A stretch of 64,000 bases of DNA, taken from Aphelocoma coerulescens. Its lineage: Eukaryota; Chordata; Aves; Passeriformes; Corvidae. The position numbers were made by a program, and so were the translations under genes. The stretch is from the NCBI RefSeq assembly GCF_041296385.1, contig NC_091013.1:69285563-69349562 (forward strand), written 5' to 3'. The notes beneath the pieces were generated by a model. That model made no database searches. It saw only the letters and a program-made list of their open reading frames with translations, and had not been told where the DNA came from. Positions 12,468 to 24,243 of this stretch are shown here, piece by piece. The stretch's first letter is position 1, and every line of letters starts with the position of its first letter.

Positions 12468-14800
12468 AATCACAGAATCTCAGAATGGAGTGGTTGAGGT
12501 TGTAAGGGACCTTTGGATGTTGTTTGGTCTAATTCCTCTGCCCAAGTAGGATCACTTAGAGCTGGTTGCCCAGGACCATGTCTCCAAGGATGCAGATTTC
12601 ACAACCTCTCTAGGCAATCAGTTTTAGTCACCCTTCCAGTAAAAGGCTGAGACAAAATCTCGTGTGTTTCAGTTTATGCCCATTTCCTCTTGTCCTGTCA
12701 CTGGACATTGCTGAAAAGAGCCCAACTATCTTCTTTACACGCTGCATTGCTTGCATACATTGGTAAGATTCTCCCTGAGTTTTCTTTTCTATTGGCTTAA
12801 CAGTCCCTGCTCCCTTATCTTTTCTCCTCATATGAGAGTCAGTTAATTATCTTAATGGTCCGTTGCTGGGCTCTCTCCAGTACCTCCATATTTCTCTTGT
12901 GCTAGGAAGCCCAGAACTGGACACAGTACTCCAGGTGTGGTCTCACCAGTGCTGAGTAGAGGGTCAGGATCACCTGCTGACAACACTCCTCCTAGTCCAG
13001 GATACTGTTTGCTTTATTTGCAGCAACACTGCATTGCTGGCACATGGTCCTCTTGTGTCCACCAGGACACCCTGGTCTTTTTCTGCCAAGTTGCTTTCCA
13101 GCTGAGGAACCCTCAGCATGTATTGCTACCAGGGTTGTTCCTCCTCAGTAGCAGGACTTTCATGTTCTCATTGTTGAACTTCCTGAGCTTCCTGTCCACC
13201 CATTTCTCTAGTATGTCAAGGTGCCTCTGGATGACAGCATGACCCTCTGGAGTATCAGCCACTCCTCCCAGTTTTATGTCATCAGCAAACTTGCTGAGGC
13301 AGCACTCTGCCTCATCATCCAGATCATTAGTGCATGTTGAAACGAACTGAACCCAGTGCTGACCCCTGGGGTGCACCACTAGTTACTGGCCTCCAGCTGA
13401 ACTTCTTGCCACTGATCACCACTCTTTGAACTCAGCAGTCCTTGCAGTCTGCTCATCAAGCCTATACATCAGTGGTGTGCTTGTAAGGATTTTATGGGAG
13501 ACAACACTGAAAGCCTCACTGAAGTCCTGGTAGACAATATCCACTGCTATCCCTGCATCTTCCAAGCTGGTCATTTCTTTGCAGAGTTATCAAATTGGTC
13601 AAGCGTGACTTCCTGTTGGTGAATCCATGATGATTATTTCTGATGATTTTCTTGTCCTTAATGTGCCTTGAAATTATTTTCATGATTCAGTGATCTATTG
13701 CTTTCCCAGGGACTGATTGCGAGGCTGACTTGTCTATAGTTCCCTGGGTACTCCTTTATGTCCTTTTTGAATATAGGAGTGAGATTTTCTGGGTCTTCAA
13801 ATGGCTATCCACATCATCACTATCATTCAAAGACCATTGAGTGACTTCACAATGATGTCAGCCATCGCCACCTGCAGGGTGCATCCCATCAGGTCCCATG
13901 GACCTACATATGTCTGTTTTGCTTATTCTCTAATCTAATCCTCTTCCATCCAGGATAGGTTTTCCTTTCTCCACTCTTTCGCTCTGCTTCTGGGACCTGG
14001 GATTCCTGAAGGTTGGGCTTGCTAGTGAAGACCGAGGCAAAGAAGCCATTCAATACTTTAGGCATTTCCACGTTCTATGTCATTGGGGCCCTATCTCATG
14101 CAGCAGTGGGTGCACATCTTCCACAGTCTTGCTTTTGATCCCTCTGGATGTAATGGAGCACTTCTTATTGCCCTTGACATCTCTCACCAGATTAAATTCT
14201 AATTGGGCTCTGGCTTTCCTGACTGTGTCTGCATGCTTGGACTTAGTCTATATACCTCCCAGGTTACCTGTCCCTGCTTCCACCTTCTTTATGCTTCCTT
14301 TTTATGTTTTAATTTGGTCAGCAGCAACGTGTTCATCCATGCAGACCTCCTGGCATTTTTGAACATCTTCCTGCTTGTTGAGATGGACTGTTGTGAAACT
14401 TGGAGATGATCTTTTAATATTCATGAGCTTTCTTGGGTCCTTCTTCTCTTCAGGGCTTTATCCAATGGAACACTTCCAAGCAGATACATGAAGAGAAAGT
14501 CTGCTTATCTGTGATCTTGCTTTTTGCCCACCTTCAATCCCTTCACAATACTGAACACTCCTATCATTGTCACTACAGCCAAGGCCACCTTCTGCCTTCA
14601 TAGTCCCAGAGTCTTCCTTTTTTTGTGAGTGTGAGCAGAGCATCTCTTCTTACTGTTTTTTCTCTCTCTTGGAACAGGAAGTTGTCACTGATACTCTCCA
14701 AGATCCTCCTGCACTGTGTATGCCCTGCTGCATTCCCCAAGTAGGTTGAACTGTCATTCCCCAAGTCATGCAGGACTATGAATGTGAAGCTACTTCAAGC
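12468..14800 (-). mobile_element. Long CR1 LINE copy, 3' portion with degraded reverse transcriptase
   Basis: The copy begins with the reverse complement of the CR1 tail ('agaatcacagaatctcagaa' at about 12470) and continues as CR1 antisense for about 2.3 kb. The - strand frame at 13113-13379 keeps RT-derived peptide, including NDLDDEAECCLSKFADDIKL, the F/YADD polymerase motif region. Further matches continue through the segment with 'gaagaccgaggcaaagaagc' (about 14025) and 'ttctaattgggctctggctttcc' (about 14200), and probably to 14790. Frameshifts and stops show that it is dead. CR1 is the dominant autonomous retrotransposon of birds and is usually 5'-truncated, so this is a comparatively long copy. 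The 5' boundary is approximate. Confidence 0.85.
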
Positions 14801-15024
14801 TTTGAGCAAGAAACTGGACTAGGAATTTCTCATGTCCAAACTGGATTATCCTAATATCCTGTGATGCTTGTACATTTCTTGGATTATTGTATGATCATTT
14901 GTGATTCTCTCCTGTGTGGAGAGATCAGCTGCAAGAGGTGACTTCCTGTCAGGGCAATATGCCATTAGTGTGGGGTTACTTGCCGGTCAGGGTCAGTATA
15001 TAGCCCTTCAGAATGATTTGCCGA

Positions 15025-15260
15025 TGAACTGGGTTTGCATGGCCAAGTTTTGATAGTTGGAGGGGCTACAGGGGTGGCTTCTGTGAGAAGCTGCCAGCAG
15101 CTTCCCCCGTGTCTGGCAGAGCCAATGCCAACCGGCTCCAGGACAGACCCACCGCTGGCCAAGGCTGACCCAATTAGAAATGGCAGTAATGCCTCCATAG
15201 GTGGTATATATATGGTGATAACGTATTTAAGAATCTGGGTGTTTTTAAGGTATTGAGAAA
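15025..15260 (+). repeat. Avian ERVL-type LTR fragment
   Basis: The segment resembles a common avian LTR: 'ggggtggcttctgtgagaag' (about 15072), 'cagagccaatgccaaccggc' (about 15117), 'ggccaaggctgacccaatta' (about 15157), and a TATA-like 'cgtatttaagaa' near 15222. It is locally GC-rich compared with the flanks. No internal retroviral sequence adjoins it, so it is a truncated or solo LTR. The family assignment is from memory of bird genomes. Confidence 0.65.
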
Positions 15261-17244
15261 ACCTGAATAAGTATTAATATTTGTAATAAAATAAGAGTTA
15301 AGCTTTATTACATAGCATGAAATGCAAGAGAGGGATGTAGATAATCATTTTCTTTACATGCTGGAAAGAGCAAAGCTTTTTACATATTGCATAAAGTAGC
15401 TGTTTTCTTCATGGACTCTGGAGTTTTTTGACTAAGCAGATGATAAATTCTAATGGGTTTAGCTTGATTGGATCGTTCTGCTTTAGTTTTGTTGTTTGTT
15501 GACCATTAGAATAGGCAGTTCCCCTTCCTGGCTGTTTCCTGTGAATGAGGCCCACACTGGGATTATGTCACAGTTTGAACAGGCTGTTAGGTGTTGGAAA
15601 ATTTTACATCTTTGTTTACAGGAAGATACCTGTAATCCTGTTTTCATTTGCATTGTATATGGTTTCTGGAGCAGCTGTTTATGCCAATAAATCAGTGTAA
15701 GATTCCTGCTGTAGTTACCCAATGGCACCTGACTGAAAGCTTTCATATGATTCCTCCTGTTTTCAGTAGATGATTTCCTCACAGAGTAAATGTTTTCCTC
15801 CATTTCCACTGATTGTTCAGTATTAAACAAGAGTAGTCATCAATAAATCACAAAAAATGTCAACAGAAAGAAATTAGCTACTATTGGGCATTAGGAATGT
15901 GGAGAGTTTGGGAAGAAAAGTGTCTTTGGGAAGACCAAGGCATTTCTCTGGTCCTCAGCTCTCAGCTGAGCCGGATGGTTCGCTCAGTAACGCGTCAGTT
16001 CTTGCTTGTATTTCCTTGAATAGCTTGATGAAAGACGAACAGTTAGGGCAGCCAAGAGAAATAAATTTCATGACATCATTCTCTGGTGTATATGTTTAAG
16101 TTAATTAGTTATGCTCAATTTTATTTCTTTGTTCTCTAATCTGTCTAAACTATGTTACAGGCTCCACTGATCTGTGAAGACTAAATAATGTGCAGGCTTA
16201 TACACGGTATTTTCTGACTAGGAAGAAAAAGCTCTTATTTATTTCTCTTAACCTCTGTTGAGGAACCTTAACCATGGGAAGAAAATAGGAAACAGGTCTA
16301 ATACAGAACTAAATGTTTACTAATATATTTTTAAACAAGTAAAGTGTACTGACATTGTCAGGTGAGGGCAATATAAACATTGCTGCAGACTTTTAATTGT
16401 ATATTGACTAAGAAGTGTTTTTGGTTTTTTTCCAACTGTGTAATATGGCTGGTGATTAGTATCCATTTGGAGTGCAAGACATCAGTGCTATGCACAATAA
16501 GTTCTTTCATCCTCAGGCCAAGAACCATTTTGCAGGCATAATGCAAGGATGCCTACAGATCTGTGTGGGTGTACATAAACTCTAACCTGAACATCTTGTA
16601 GTGTTCTCGAGTGGGAGGGTAATTTCGCCTCTTCATTGATTTTACTGATGTCTCTTATGAGCAAGTAGTGCCATTTCCCTCAACCTGTGATGACTTGTGT
16701 GTGCTATACAATGTGGGCTATTGCTCACCAGAGGATTAAGCAGGAGCAACAAACCTGCTTTATTTTCTTCAAACCTTTCATGAGTGGAAGACACTTGTGT
16801 CATCTCGTACAATTGTAACATTTTGATACAGAAAAGAAGACTTCAGGTTTTTCTAGAGGAGATTGCCTAGGCTGACAAGAATGCTTACATTGCATCTGGA
16901 TTGTTTACAAAAAATTGCTACATTACTTGTACTGAAATCTTCAAAAGCAAAGAGGTTTTATGAGTAGTCTCAGCACTGTTAAATTAAGCTGTCCTAAGTA
17001 CCTGCAGTAACCATGGTATTTAAAAGTCTGGATTACTGCAGCAGTTCTTTGTCTGGGATATGGCACATACTGTACTTGGATTTTAATGGAGCCATTTATA
17101 CAGGTTTTATATTTTCTCATAAAACTCCTCCAGGTGAATGAAAATAAGCGTGGGCTAAATGTTTTCACTTCTGAGTGCTCTTTCTGTTACAGAATCTTGC
17201 TGGCTTTCTTAATTGCTAACTTAGGCAGTTTCTTTGTCTTCTAG

Positions 17245-17362
17245 AATGTCGGGTGGTGAAATCTACTTCCTATACCAAAATAGCCTCGAGTTCACGTAGG
17301 AGCACCACCAAGAGCCCAGGCCCATCCCGACGCAGCAAGTCTCCTGCTTCTACTAGCTCAGG
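17245..17362 (+). CDS. DCLK1: DCLK1 Ser/Pro-rich linker exon after the doublecortin domains
   Basis: The acceptor is 'gtcttctag' ending at 17244 and the donor GTAAAG starts at 17363. The exon enters with two bases completing a Glu codon and leaves in phase 1. It encodes (E)[19 protein letters not shown], then [19 protein letters not shown]. This is the linker that directly follows the second doublecortin domain of DCLK1. The linker is basic and Ser-rich and has two K-S-P sites, of the type phosphorylated by proline-directed kinases in DCX/DCLK proteins, where phosphorylation weakens microtubule binding (family knowledge). It splices to the exon at 30059, forming a GTG Val codon across the junction. 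It is used only by transcripts from the upstream promoter. Confidence 0.97.
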
Positions 17363-19218
17363 TAAAGCAAGCAAGCAATCTTTCTTAACAATAGCAACTG
17401 TTCTGTTTCAATAGAGTGAGCAATGCATTTAAAATGACACATTTTTGTGGAAAAAACGTTGTATGTATAAAACAGTTGACAGTAAAAATTCATTTGTTTT
17501 CTCACTGGCATCTGAGATCAAGTGTCTTCCCAATACAAAATAAAGCTTCAGTATCCTATAAATCATACTCTGGCATTACAGTGGTTCGATTAACTTTATT
17601 TTTTGTGCATATTTTTGCTTCCAATACCTAAAGACTGAGGAAAAAATGGTAGTCTTTGTACTAGGAACTGAATGAGAATAATACAGAAAGTAGCCCAAGT
17701 TATGCAGCATAAGATCTGTCTTACTAAAAGGTTAATTTCACCATCTTTTTTGAATTTTGTTTCTGAGGGAGTGAGGAGGCAGTAGTGAGGAAAGGATTGA
17801 TTAAAGATCATGAGGGTATTGAGAAAAGGAGAGCAGGGCAGAGAAAGCATGCAATTACAGATGTGAATGTGGGGTGCAAAGATAGCTGAGGAAGAAATGT
17901 CAGAATTGACCTAACAAGCCAGTGATACAGGCTGGAGAAGACATAGGAAAAAGCTTTAGGAAATTCTGTCTGAAGGGCCTTGCTTTGGCTGCCTTTGCAG
18001 TAGCTCCCACTAGATAGCCAATGACTAATTCACCCCTGCAGCAGAACAAATAAATAAACAAAAAAGTACATTAGATGATTTGCCATTATTGATGCCTGAA
18101 GGTACAAATAATCCTCAGTGTGAGCCAGTTGAGTAGACCCATTCACGCATTTGCACCATTGCTTGTGAACACAGATTTTGGAAGAGGCGAACATGAGAGC
18201 TGTCTGAAAGCCACCTCCCTCTTTCTGCCCTAGTCTTCTCCCACCAGGAAAGCAAATGGCATACTGAAACCTGCATGCAGCACCATAAGGTCTTTGTGGG
18301 GAGGTGGTGATCAGAAAGGCCTAGTCCTGGTTTCAAAGAGGGTAGGGATAGACCAACTGGAACCGTTCTTCTAATTTTTTTTTAACAAAAAGACAAAGGT
18401 GAGAACAAAGGTGAGAAAAAAACGTCTTGCTCTGGGAAGGAGGAAAGTGAGAGAGACATGATGAGAGATGAAGGCATAGGTGTGGATAGCAGGGCTGGGA
18501 GGCAACTTGCCTCCTACACATCCTAGAGAACAGCTGAGATACAGAAACCTGAGAAGAGATAATGGGATGAAGTATCAATTGTGAGGGACAAGCTCAGAGT
18601 AGCTCTTTCATAAACATGTTAAGTTACTTTCTTTGTAGCTAAGTGGAATAGGGTTAAATTAAACTTTGGCCCTGTTTAGTGTGTGAATGTTAGACTCTGG
18701 GATTTTTTTGTAATGAATGTTCGTTTGTGAGTACAGGTAATGAACACTGAAATGTGTGTGCTTATTTCTATGTGAAATAACTGTCCTGCCATGAATAACA
18801 AATCTATGGCATTTCTATGGGACTAGCAATGTTTTTTCTGTGTTGACTGTGTGATACCATGTTAGTTTTGGTCCTGAGAGAAAATAGTACTGTTTTTACT
18901 TAAAGATGCTAGGGAAGTATAGGTGAATAAATCTTAGCTTCTTGAAGTTCACTTCTATAAAGGTCTGAGCAGAATATATTACATACTTCAAAAGATCAGG
19001 AGATTATTTTACAGCCTATGGAAAAAATGGAATGTTTTTACTATACCACAATAATAATTAATGTAATATTAAATTTATAGCAAGAAATGAAACAGTGTAG
19101 TGAAAATATTAAAAATGCAAGCATTTTGGATGCTGATGACAGATGTAACCAAATTAAACTTTTCTTATATGAACCCACTACATTTATAGGAATAGGCACA
19201 TGTTAGTTTGTTACCAGC

Positions 19219-20195
19219 AGCATTTCTTCAGGGTTCAGGTCTAGGGACAGTTTTGTTCAATATTTTTATTGATGATCTGGATAGAGGACGTGAATGTGCC
19301 ATTAACAATTTTGATGATGATAACAATCTGGGAGGTGCTGTTGACTCTGACGGAACAAGATGCTTTGCAAAGGGATCTAGGTAGATTGGAGTGTTGGGCA
19401 ATGATTAATGGGATGGAGTTTAAGAAGAACAAATGCCGGATTCTGCACCTGGGATGGAGTAACGCCAGGCACAAGTATAAAGTGGGAGATAAGTAGCTGG
19501 AGAGCAGCCCTGCAGACAGGAATCTGGGGGTGCTGGTTGGCAGCAGGTTCATTACGAGTGAGCTGTGTGCCCGGGCATCCAGGAGGGCAAATTGCATCCT
19601 GGGGTGTGTCAAACACAGCATCACCAGCCAGACAACAGAGGTGATTGTCACAATGTATTCAGCGTTAGTGTGGCCTCACCTTGAGGACTGTGTGCAGTTC
19701 TGGGCACCACAGTTCAGGAAGGATGGGAAGGTACTCAAATGTGCCCAGAGGTGGACAACAAAACTGGTGAAAGGGCTGGAAGGTAAGTCCTATAGGAAGA
19801 AGCTAAGGACTTTGGGCTAGCTTGTTGTGAGAAAAGGAGGAGCTGAGGAGTAACCTGATTGCTCTCTGTGGCTTCCTGAGGAGGGGATGTGGAGACAGAG
19901 GTGCTGAGCCCTTCTCTCTGGTATCCAGTGACAAGGCATGGTGGAATGGTTCAAAGCTGCACCAGGGAAGGTTTAGACTGGGCATTGGGAGGCATTTCTT
20001 TCTGAGAGGGTTATCAAGCATTGGAACAGGCTGCCCAGGGAAGTGGTTGAGTCAGCATCCATGGAAGTATTTAAAAGATGTGTAGACATGGCACTAAGGG
20101 ACATGGTTTAGTGGTAGACTTGGCAGTGTAGGGTTAACAGTTGGATTTGATGATCCTAAAGGTCTTTTCTGGTCTTAACAACTCAATGATTCTAT
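19219..20195 (+). mobile_element. CR1 LINE, RT C-terminal region to 3' end
   Basis: The copy starts within the reverse transcriptase: the translated + strand gives [20 protein letters not shown] with degraded sequence after it. It passes through ILHLGWSNARHKY (near 19440-19480) and MYSALVWPHLEDCVQFWAPQ (near 19652-19712), and ends in the CR1 3'UTR: 'aggctgcccagggaagtggt' at about 20028, 'gacatggtttagtgg' at about 20100, and 'actcaatgattctat' near 20181. Several frameshifts and a premature stop at 19494 make it non-functional. It is 5'-truncated, like most CR1 copies. Confidence 0.92.
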
Positions 20196-20224
20196 AGCTA
20201 GGAAGCATTCCATTACCAAGAAGT

Positions 20225-20425
20225 ACTATGTAGTTGATTGACCCTGGCTGGATGCCAGGTGCTCACCAGAGCCACTCTATTGCTCCACTTCTCAGCTGAA
20301 CATGCTGTAGTTTTGGTCAGCCCTGAGTTGATCAGGCAGTTGGACTAGTTGGTTGTTGTACGACCCTTCCTACTGAGCTATTCTATTCTATTCTATTCTA
20401 TTCTATTCTATTCTATTCTATTCTA
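20225..20425 (+). repeat. Second retroelement 3' end with pentanucleotide tail
   Basis: Immediately after the CR1 comes 'ttgaccctggctggatgcca' (about 20237), which resembles a common avian ERVL-type sequence. After that comes 'ttggactagttggttg' and 'cgacccttcctactgagcta', which resemble another CR1-like 3' end, leading into (TTCTA)n. This looks like a composite of two old fragments. The exact family split is uncertain. Confidence 0.5.
20381..20425 (+). repeat. (TTCTA)9 microsatellite
   Basis: There are nine perfect tandem TTCTA units, directly following the retroelement 3' end. Avian CR1-type elements end in short tandem units, so this probably grew from the tail. It is uninterrupted and therefore likely length-polymorphic. 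Confidence 0.95.
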
Positions 20426-23400
20426 AATTTGTTAAACTTAACAAGGGTAACCAATTGAAAGTGTTTCTACAGAATTTCTTTTTAGTGGGGGGAACGGCTC
20501 TGATTTGGCTGTCTGTACCTCTGCTGCTTGCTTTTTGCAAATAGGTCAAATTGTGTGAATGTTACAGTAAACCTATTTCTAACCTTACATACATGAATAC
20601 TTAGATCAATATTACTTTTATATAAGGAAACGATATTGTACTAAACACTTGCTATCAATAATTGTTTTTAAATCACATAAAACTAAAACATGTCAATGAT
20701 TTTTAAAAAATGCAGTTTTATATTCGACATTGCATTTAAAAAAAAAAAACAGCAGTAGAAAGAAAAAGAAACATTGACACTTAGATGGTTTTAGACAAAA
20801 CCCAAAGATCTCCCATGAAATACAAACAATATGTACAGTTTTCACTTTTCTGCCACCCAGCAAGCCTAAAAATGCAGCTTATTTCTTGGAATTATGTACC
20901 TGTGACAGTAGCAGAATAGAGAAATTGCCATCTAGCACACATACGAGCAGATAATCTTTTCCATGATATCTGCATTAAACATCTCGGTACTAGAAAATCT
21001 CCTGAATGACTTGTACGTAGCTGGAAGTTCTACTTTTGTTTTCATGTTGTTACTGCTAAATGTATGTACATGTATTTTTATTCTATGTTTTTAAACTGCT
21101 TTCAGATAAGCTTTAAACTACTTCTAGGGATTTTTCTTTCATTGATAATAAACATGGAAAATACTCAAGGAAAAGAGTAGATTCTTTGCTCAGATCAAAG
21201 GCAATACCTACATATTACAAAAATTTAAAGGTGTATCATTTTGTGAAGTGTTTTGTCATAGAAAAAAGTTGAAAGAAGTAGGGATAAAAGGGCAGGCAGA
21301 TAATGCAGTCTTGATAATGTACCTTTCACAAAAAGCTAAGCGAGGTGTATGGAAAAGAGCGTGTTGCTAATTAGAAAGAATCTGATTCCTTTTGTTTCTT
21401 TTTGAATCTTGCTGCACTTTGAAAAGTCTGCACATTCTAACTGCACAAAAGGATCATATGCCTGCTTCAGACTTGAATTAATGTCCATATCAAGATAATA
21501 CACATGGATAATTACATGGACCAAAAAAAGGAAAGTTCCACAGACAAAGACTATGTTAAAAAAAACATAGAAATCTCAAAGTGGGGTATTAAAACTGATA
21601 AAATTGTAGAATGAAAAGATATTCTTGAGTTAACTTTTATTCTCGTGTATGCATCTGTAGTATGGTATAGTCTTTAATGCAGGTATTCAACAGGATAGAT
21701 GATTTGAATTCATCCTTTTTAGAGTTAATGAAGGCAAAGTCTTTCGGCCATTTTCCCATTGTTAGAGAAATAGATGTATAAATGAGGCTAAGACATGTAG
21801 ACAATCGATTCTGGTTTAAGTACTTAAATGCCATCCTCAACAACTGCTTCCCTTCTTTGACACAGAATTTCAAGTCGTCAATGAATTAAGCACAGCTCTG
21901 ACTTGCACTAAATGTTTATAAATTCAATGAACTCCGTGAGTTCCTTTCTATGAGCAAATGGTGGTTTGGGGTGATAAACTTTCCCAAATCCATCCCAATA
22001 GCTTCTGAATTTCCTTACAGAAATTGAAGGGGTTATTTTGGGGCATTGGTCATTTGTTGTTTTTCTGTCTGTGTCTTGTTTTTGCATCTCTAAGTCTGGA
22101 ACAATAATACTTTACCAAAACCAGTGCTTTGAAGATAAACTCAGTAATGTTAAATTATTTTTGAGGAAATTCTGCCTGAAGGCCCTTGCTTTCCATTTCA
22201 GTCTCACCTTGTTTTGGTGACCCCTGACTCTGTGAGGAGCTGAGTGTCCTCTGTCCCTGGTGAGTCACCAGCTACTGCTCTGGAGAACCATTTCCCTCAT
22301 TGTCTCATCTGCTGCTGGGGGAAAAGTACTCTTTACGACAGTTCCAATGCTCTTAGATGACTTTCAGCCTTTGCAGGTGTCTTTTGCCCTCTGTTGCCTC
22401 TAAAGGCAGTCTTCTTGTCAAGCCTGTGAGTCCTGTATAGAACCTACCATAAGAGCACTGTCAGGCTTTGCAGATACATGGCCATGGGAATAACATCATG
22501 GGAACAACAGGATAAAAACCGCTGTCCCAGAGGCTCTAGGACACACTGCCATGGCAGCACAGGGCCAAGTGGGGAACCTGTGAGTGGAGCAGGATGCAGG
22601 GTTGCAGGGAAAGATCCTGAGTGGAACCAGAGGCTACAAAAGTGCTCATGGCCACAGAGGTTCAGATCTGTGCTCTGGTTAGCTGAGGGCAATGTAAAAT
22701 GCCTCAGTCTGTGGGAAACACACACTGCCTGTTGTTTCTTGAGCTATACAGTCTACGGTGAGCAAAAGGACTGCATCTGCCTTTACACCATTTCTTGGCA
22801 TATTTCAAAGGAATCTATGTCTTTACATATGTGGTGTTCACCTTTTTTCCATCCTTGCTTTTTCCCTTCCCTTTTTTTCATAACAGAGCATATGTTTAAT
22901 GTACTTACATTTTCCTGATAGCCTCCCTGGCTCCTGAGAACAGATGCGTTCTATTTTTATATGAAAACACAGAATAATTTTTTCTTCCAAGAGTGCAAGC
23001 AAGCTAGGAAGATCTGTGTAAGGGCTGACTTCTCCATTATTATGTTTTCTTCATTTTGTTATTTACATCTGACAGTGTTTCAAAACAGTACCGCCAGACA
23101 GAAATCTCTCTGCAGGAGGATTGCTTTCTGGCTTTTTACAAATCCATTTGAGGTATTGTCTGCTTCAAAAGGCTTTCAGTCTAGATAGAGAAGAGAAGCA
23201 TGGAACAAGGCAAAGAAGAGAAGCAGAGAAAAGATAGTGTGACCTCCTGGGCTGGCGGAAGGCTGAAGTCTGATTCCAAGTGCAATAGATAATCCTGCCT
23301 CTATTTAATTTTTCTGGTGTCTTCTTAAAGCCTGTAAACCACTTTGATATGTTTTTGTTGGCATCAAATAGTATTTGGGAAAAGGCATAATAAAAGGGAC

Positions 23401-24217
23401 ATTTAATTTCAGTGAGAATGGGTATCGGCTCGTTGCTGGTGACTGAAAATTATGAATGTCTGATGGCTCTTCAGTAGCTGGTGGCTTCTGTCCAGCTGCC
23501 ATTTAACACCACTGGTGGCAGCTTCAGCGTGGGTGAAGAGGTAACAGATTCAAAGAAAGCAGCAGCACTTACATCTTAATTATTGTTGTTTTTAATCAAA
23601 TCAAGAGCAGCATGAGATGACTGGAATTACTGTACCCTTGGTCCATTAAATTAAGGAAAGATACTGCATTTGGGTGAACTCTGTTTTACCTTCTGAAATT
23701 CCAGCACTAATTTTCAGGACTTGCACTCAACAAAAGTTGCTATTTCCTTTTATTTTTTCAGTTTGAGCACCTTCTTCAAAATTGTTTCCTTCTCACTTTT
23801 CTCCGCTGTGAGCAATCTCCTGTTTCCCTCCAGTTATCACTCAGAATATGTCAGATGATTGAAATCTTATTTGTAATAGCAATTCAGGTATTAAAGTTTG
23901 GTGTTAAAAAAAGTTATTTAGGAGTTTGCATTATTTAGTGTGACAAGTGGCTATTTCAAGAATATCTGGCTTGATATGTACCTGTTCCAAATTACAAAGG
24001 AAAATATGTGAGGAATGGATAGAGTAGCTCATATTACCAAGGACTCTGAGAGGGGTTTTCTTTAAAAACTGTACCTGAGCAAGGAAATTGTGAAACTGCA
24101 TGTCAAACTAAAGCCTGATCAAAACTGTAGGTGTTCCCTAAAGAAAAAAGTGGACATGGAAATAGGATCTTACTGAAGTCTTCCCTAGGTCAGATGCTTG
24201 TGCTTTTCTCTGCTAGT

Positions 24218-24243
24218 TAAAAAAATAAAAAAAAAAAAAAAAA
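24218..24243. repeat. Poly-A run
   Basis: A run of A with a single T interruption sits in intron. No recognisable retroelement body precedes it, so I treat it as simple sequence. Confidence 0.8.

Larger units (their letters stand above)
1..17244 (+). other. DCLK1: DCLK1 intron upstream of the first linker exon (5' end outside window)
   Basis: No exon with coding character and matching splice sites was found here. The second doublecortin-domain exon expected upstream is not in the window, so this is the 3' part of a long intron. It is AT-rich and contains the LTR-like block, CR1 copies and LTR fragment listed separately. Between these (for example 1-2980, 3600-5020, 6460-11980 and 15270-17240) I see only unique AT-rich sequence and short homopolymers. 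The open reading frames present are short and unrecognisable. Confidence 0.85.

Noticed and set aside
20381..20425. Possible CRISPR-like regular repeat
   Set aside because: The unit is only five bases with no spacers, in a vertebrate intron after a retroelement tail; it is a microsatellite.
22478..22918. 146-codon + strand open frame
   Set aside because: The first part is low-complexity GC-richer DNA and the last part is Phe/Ser-rich translation of T-rich sequence. There is no homologue I know of.
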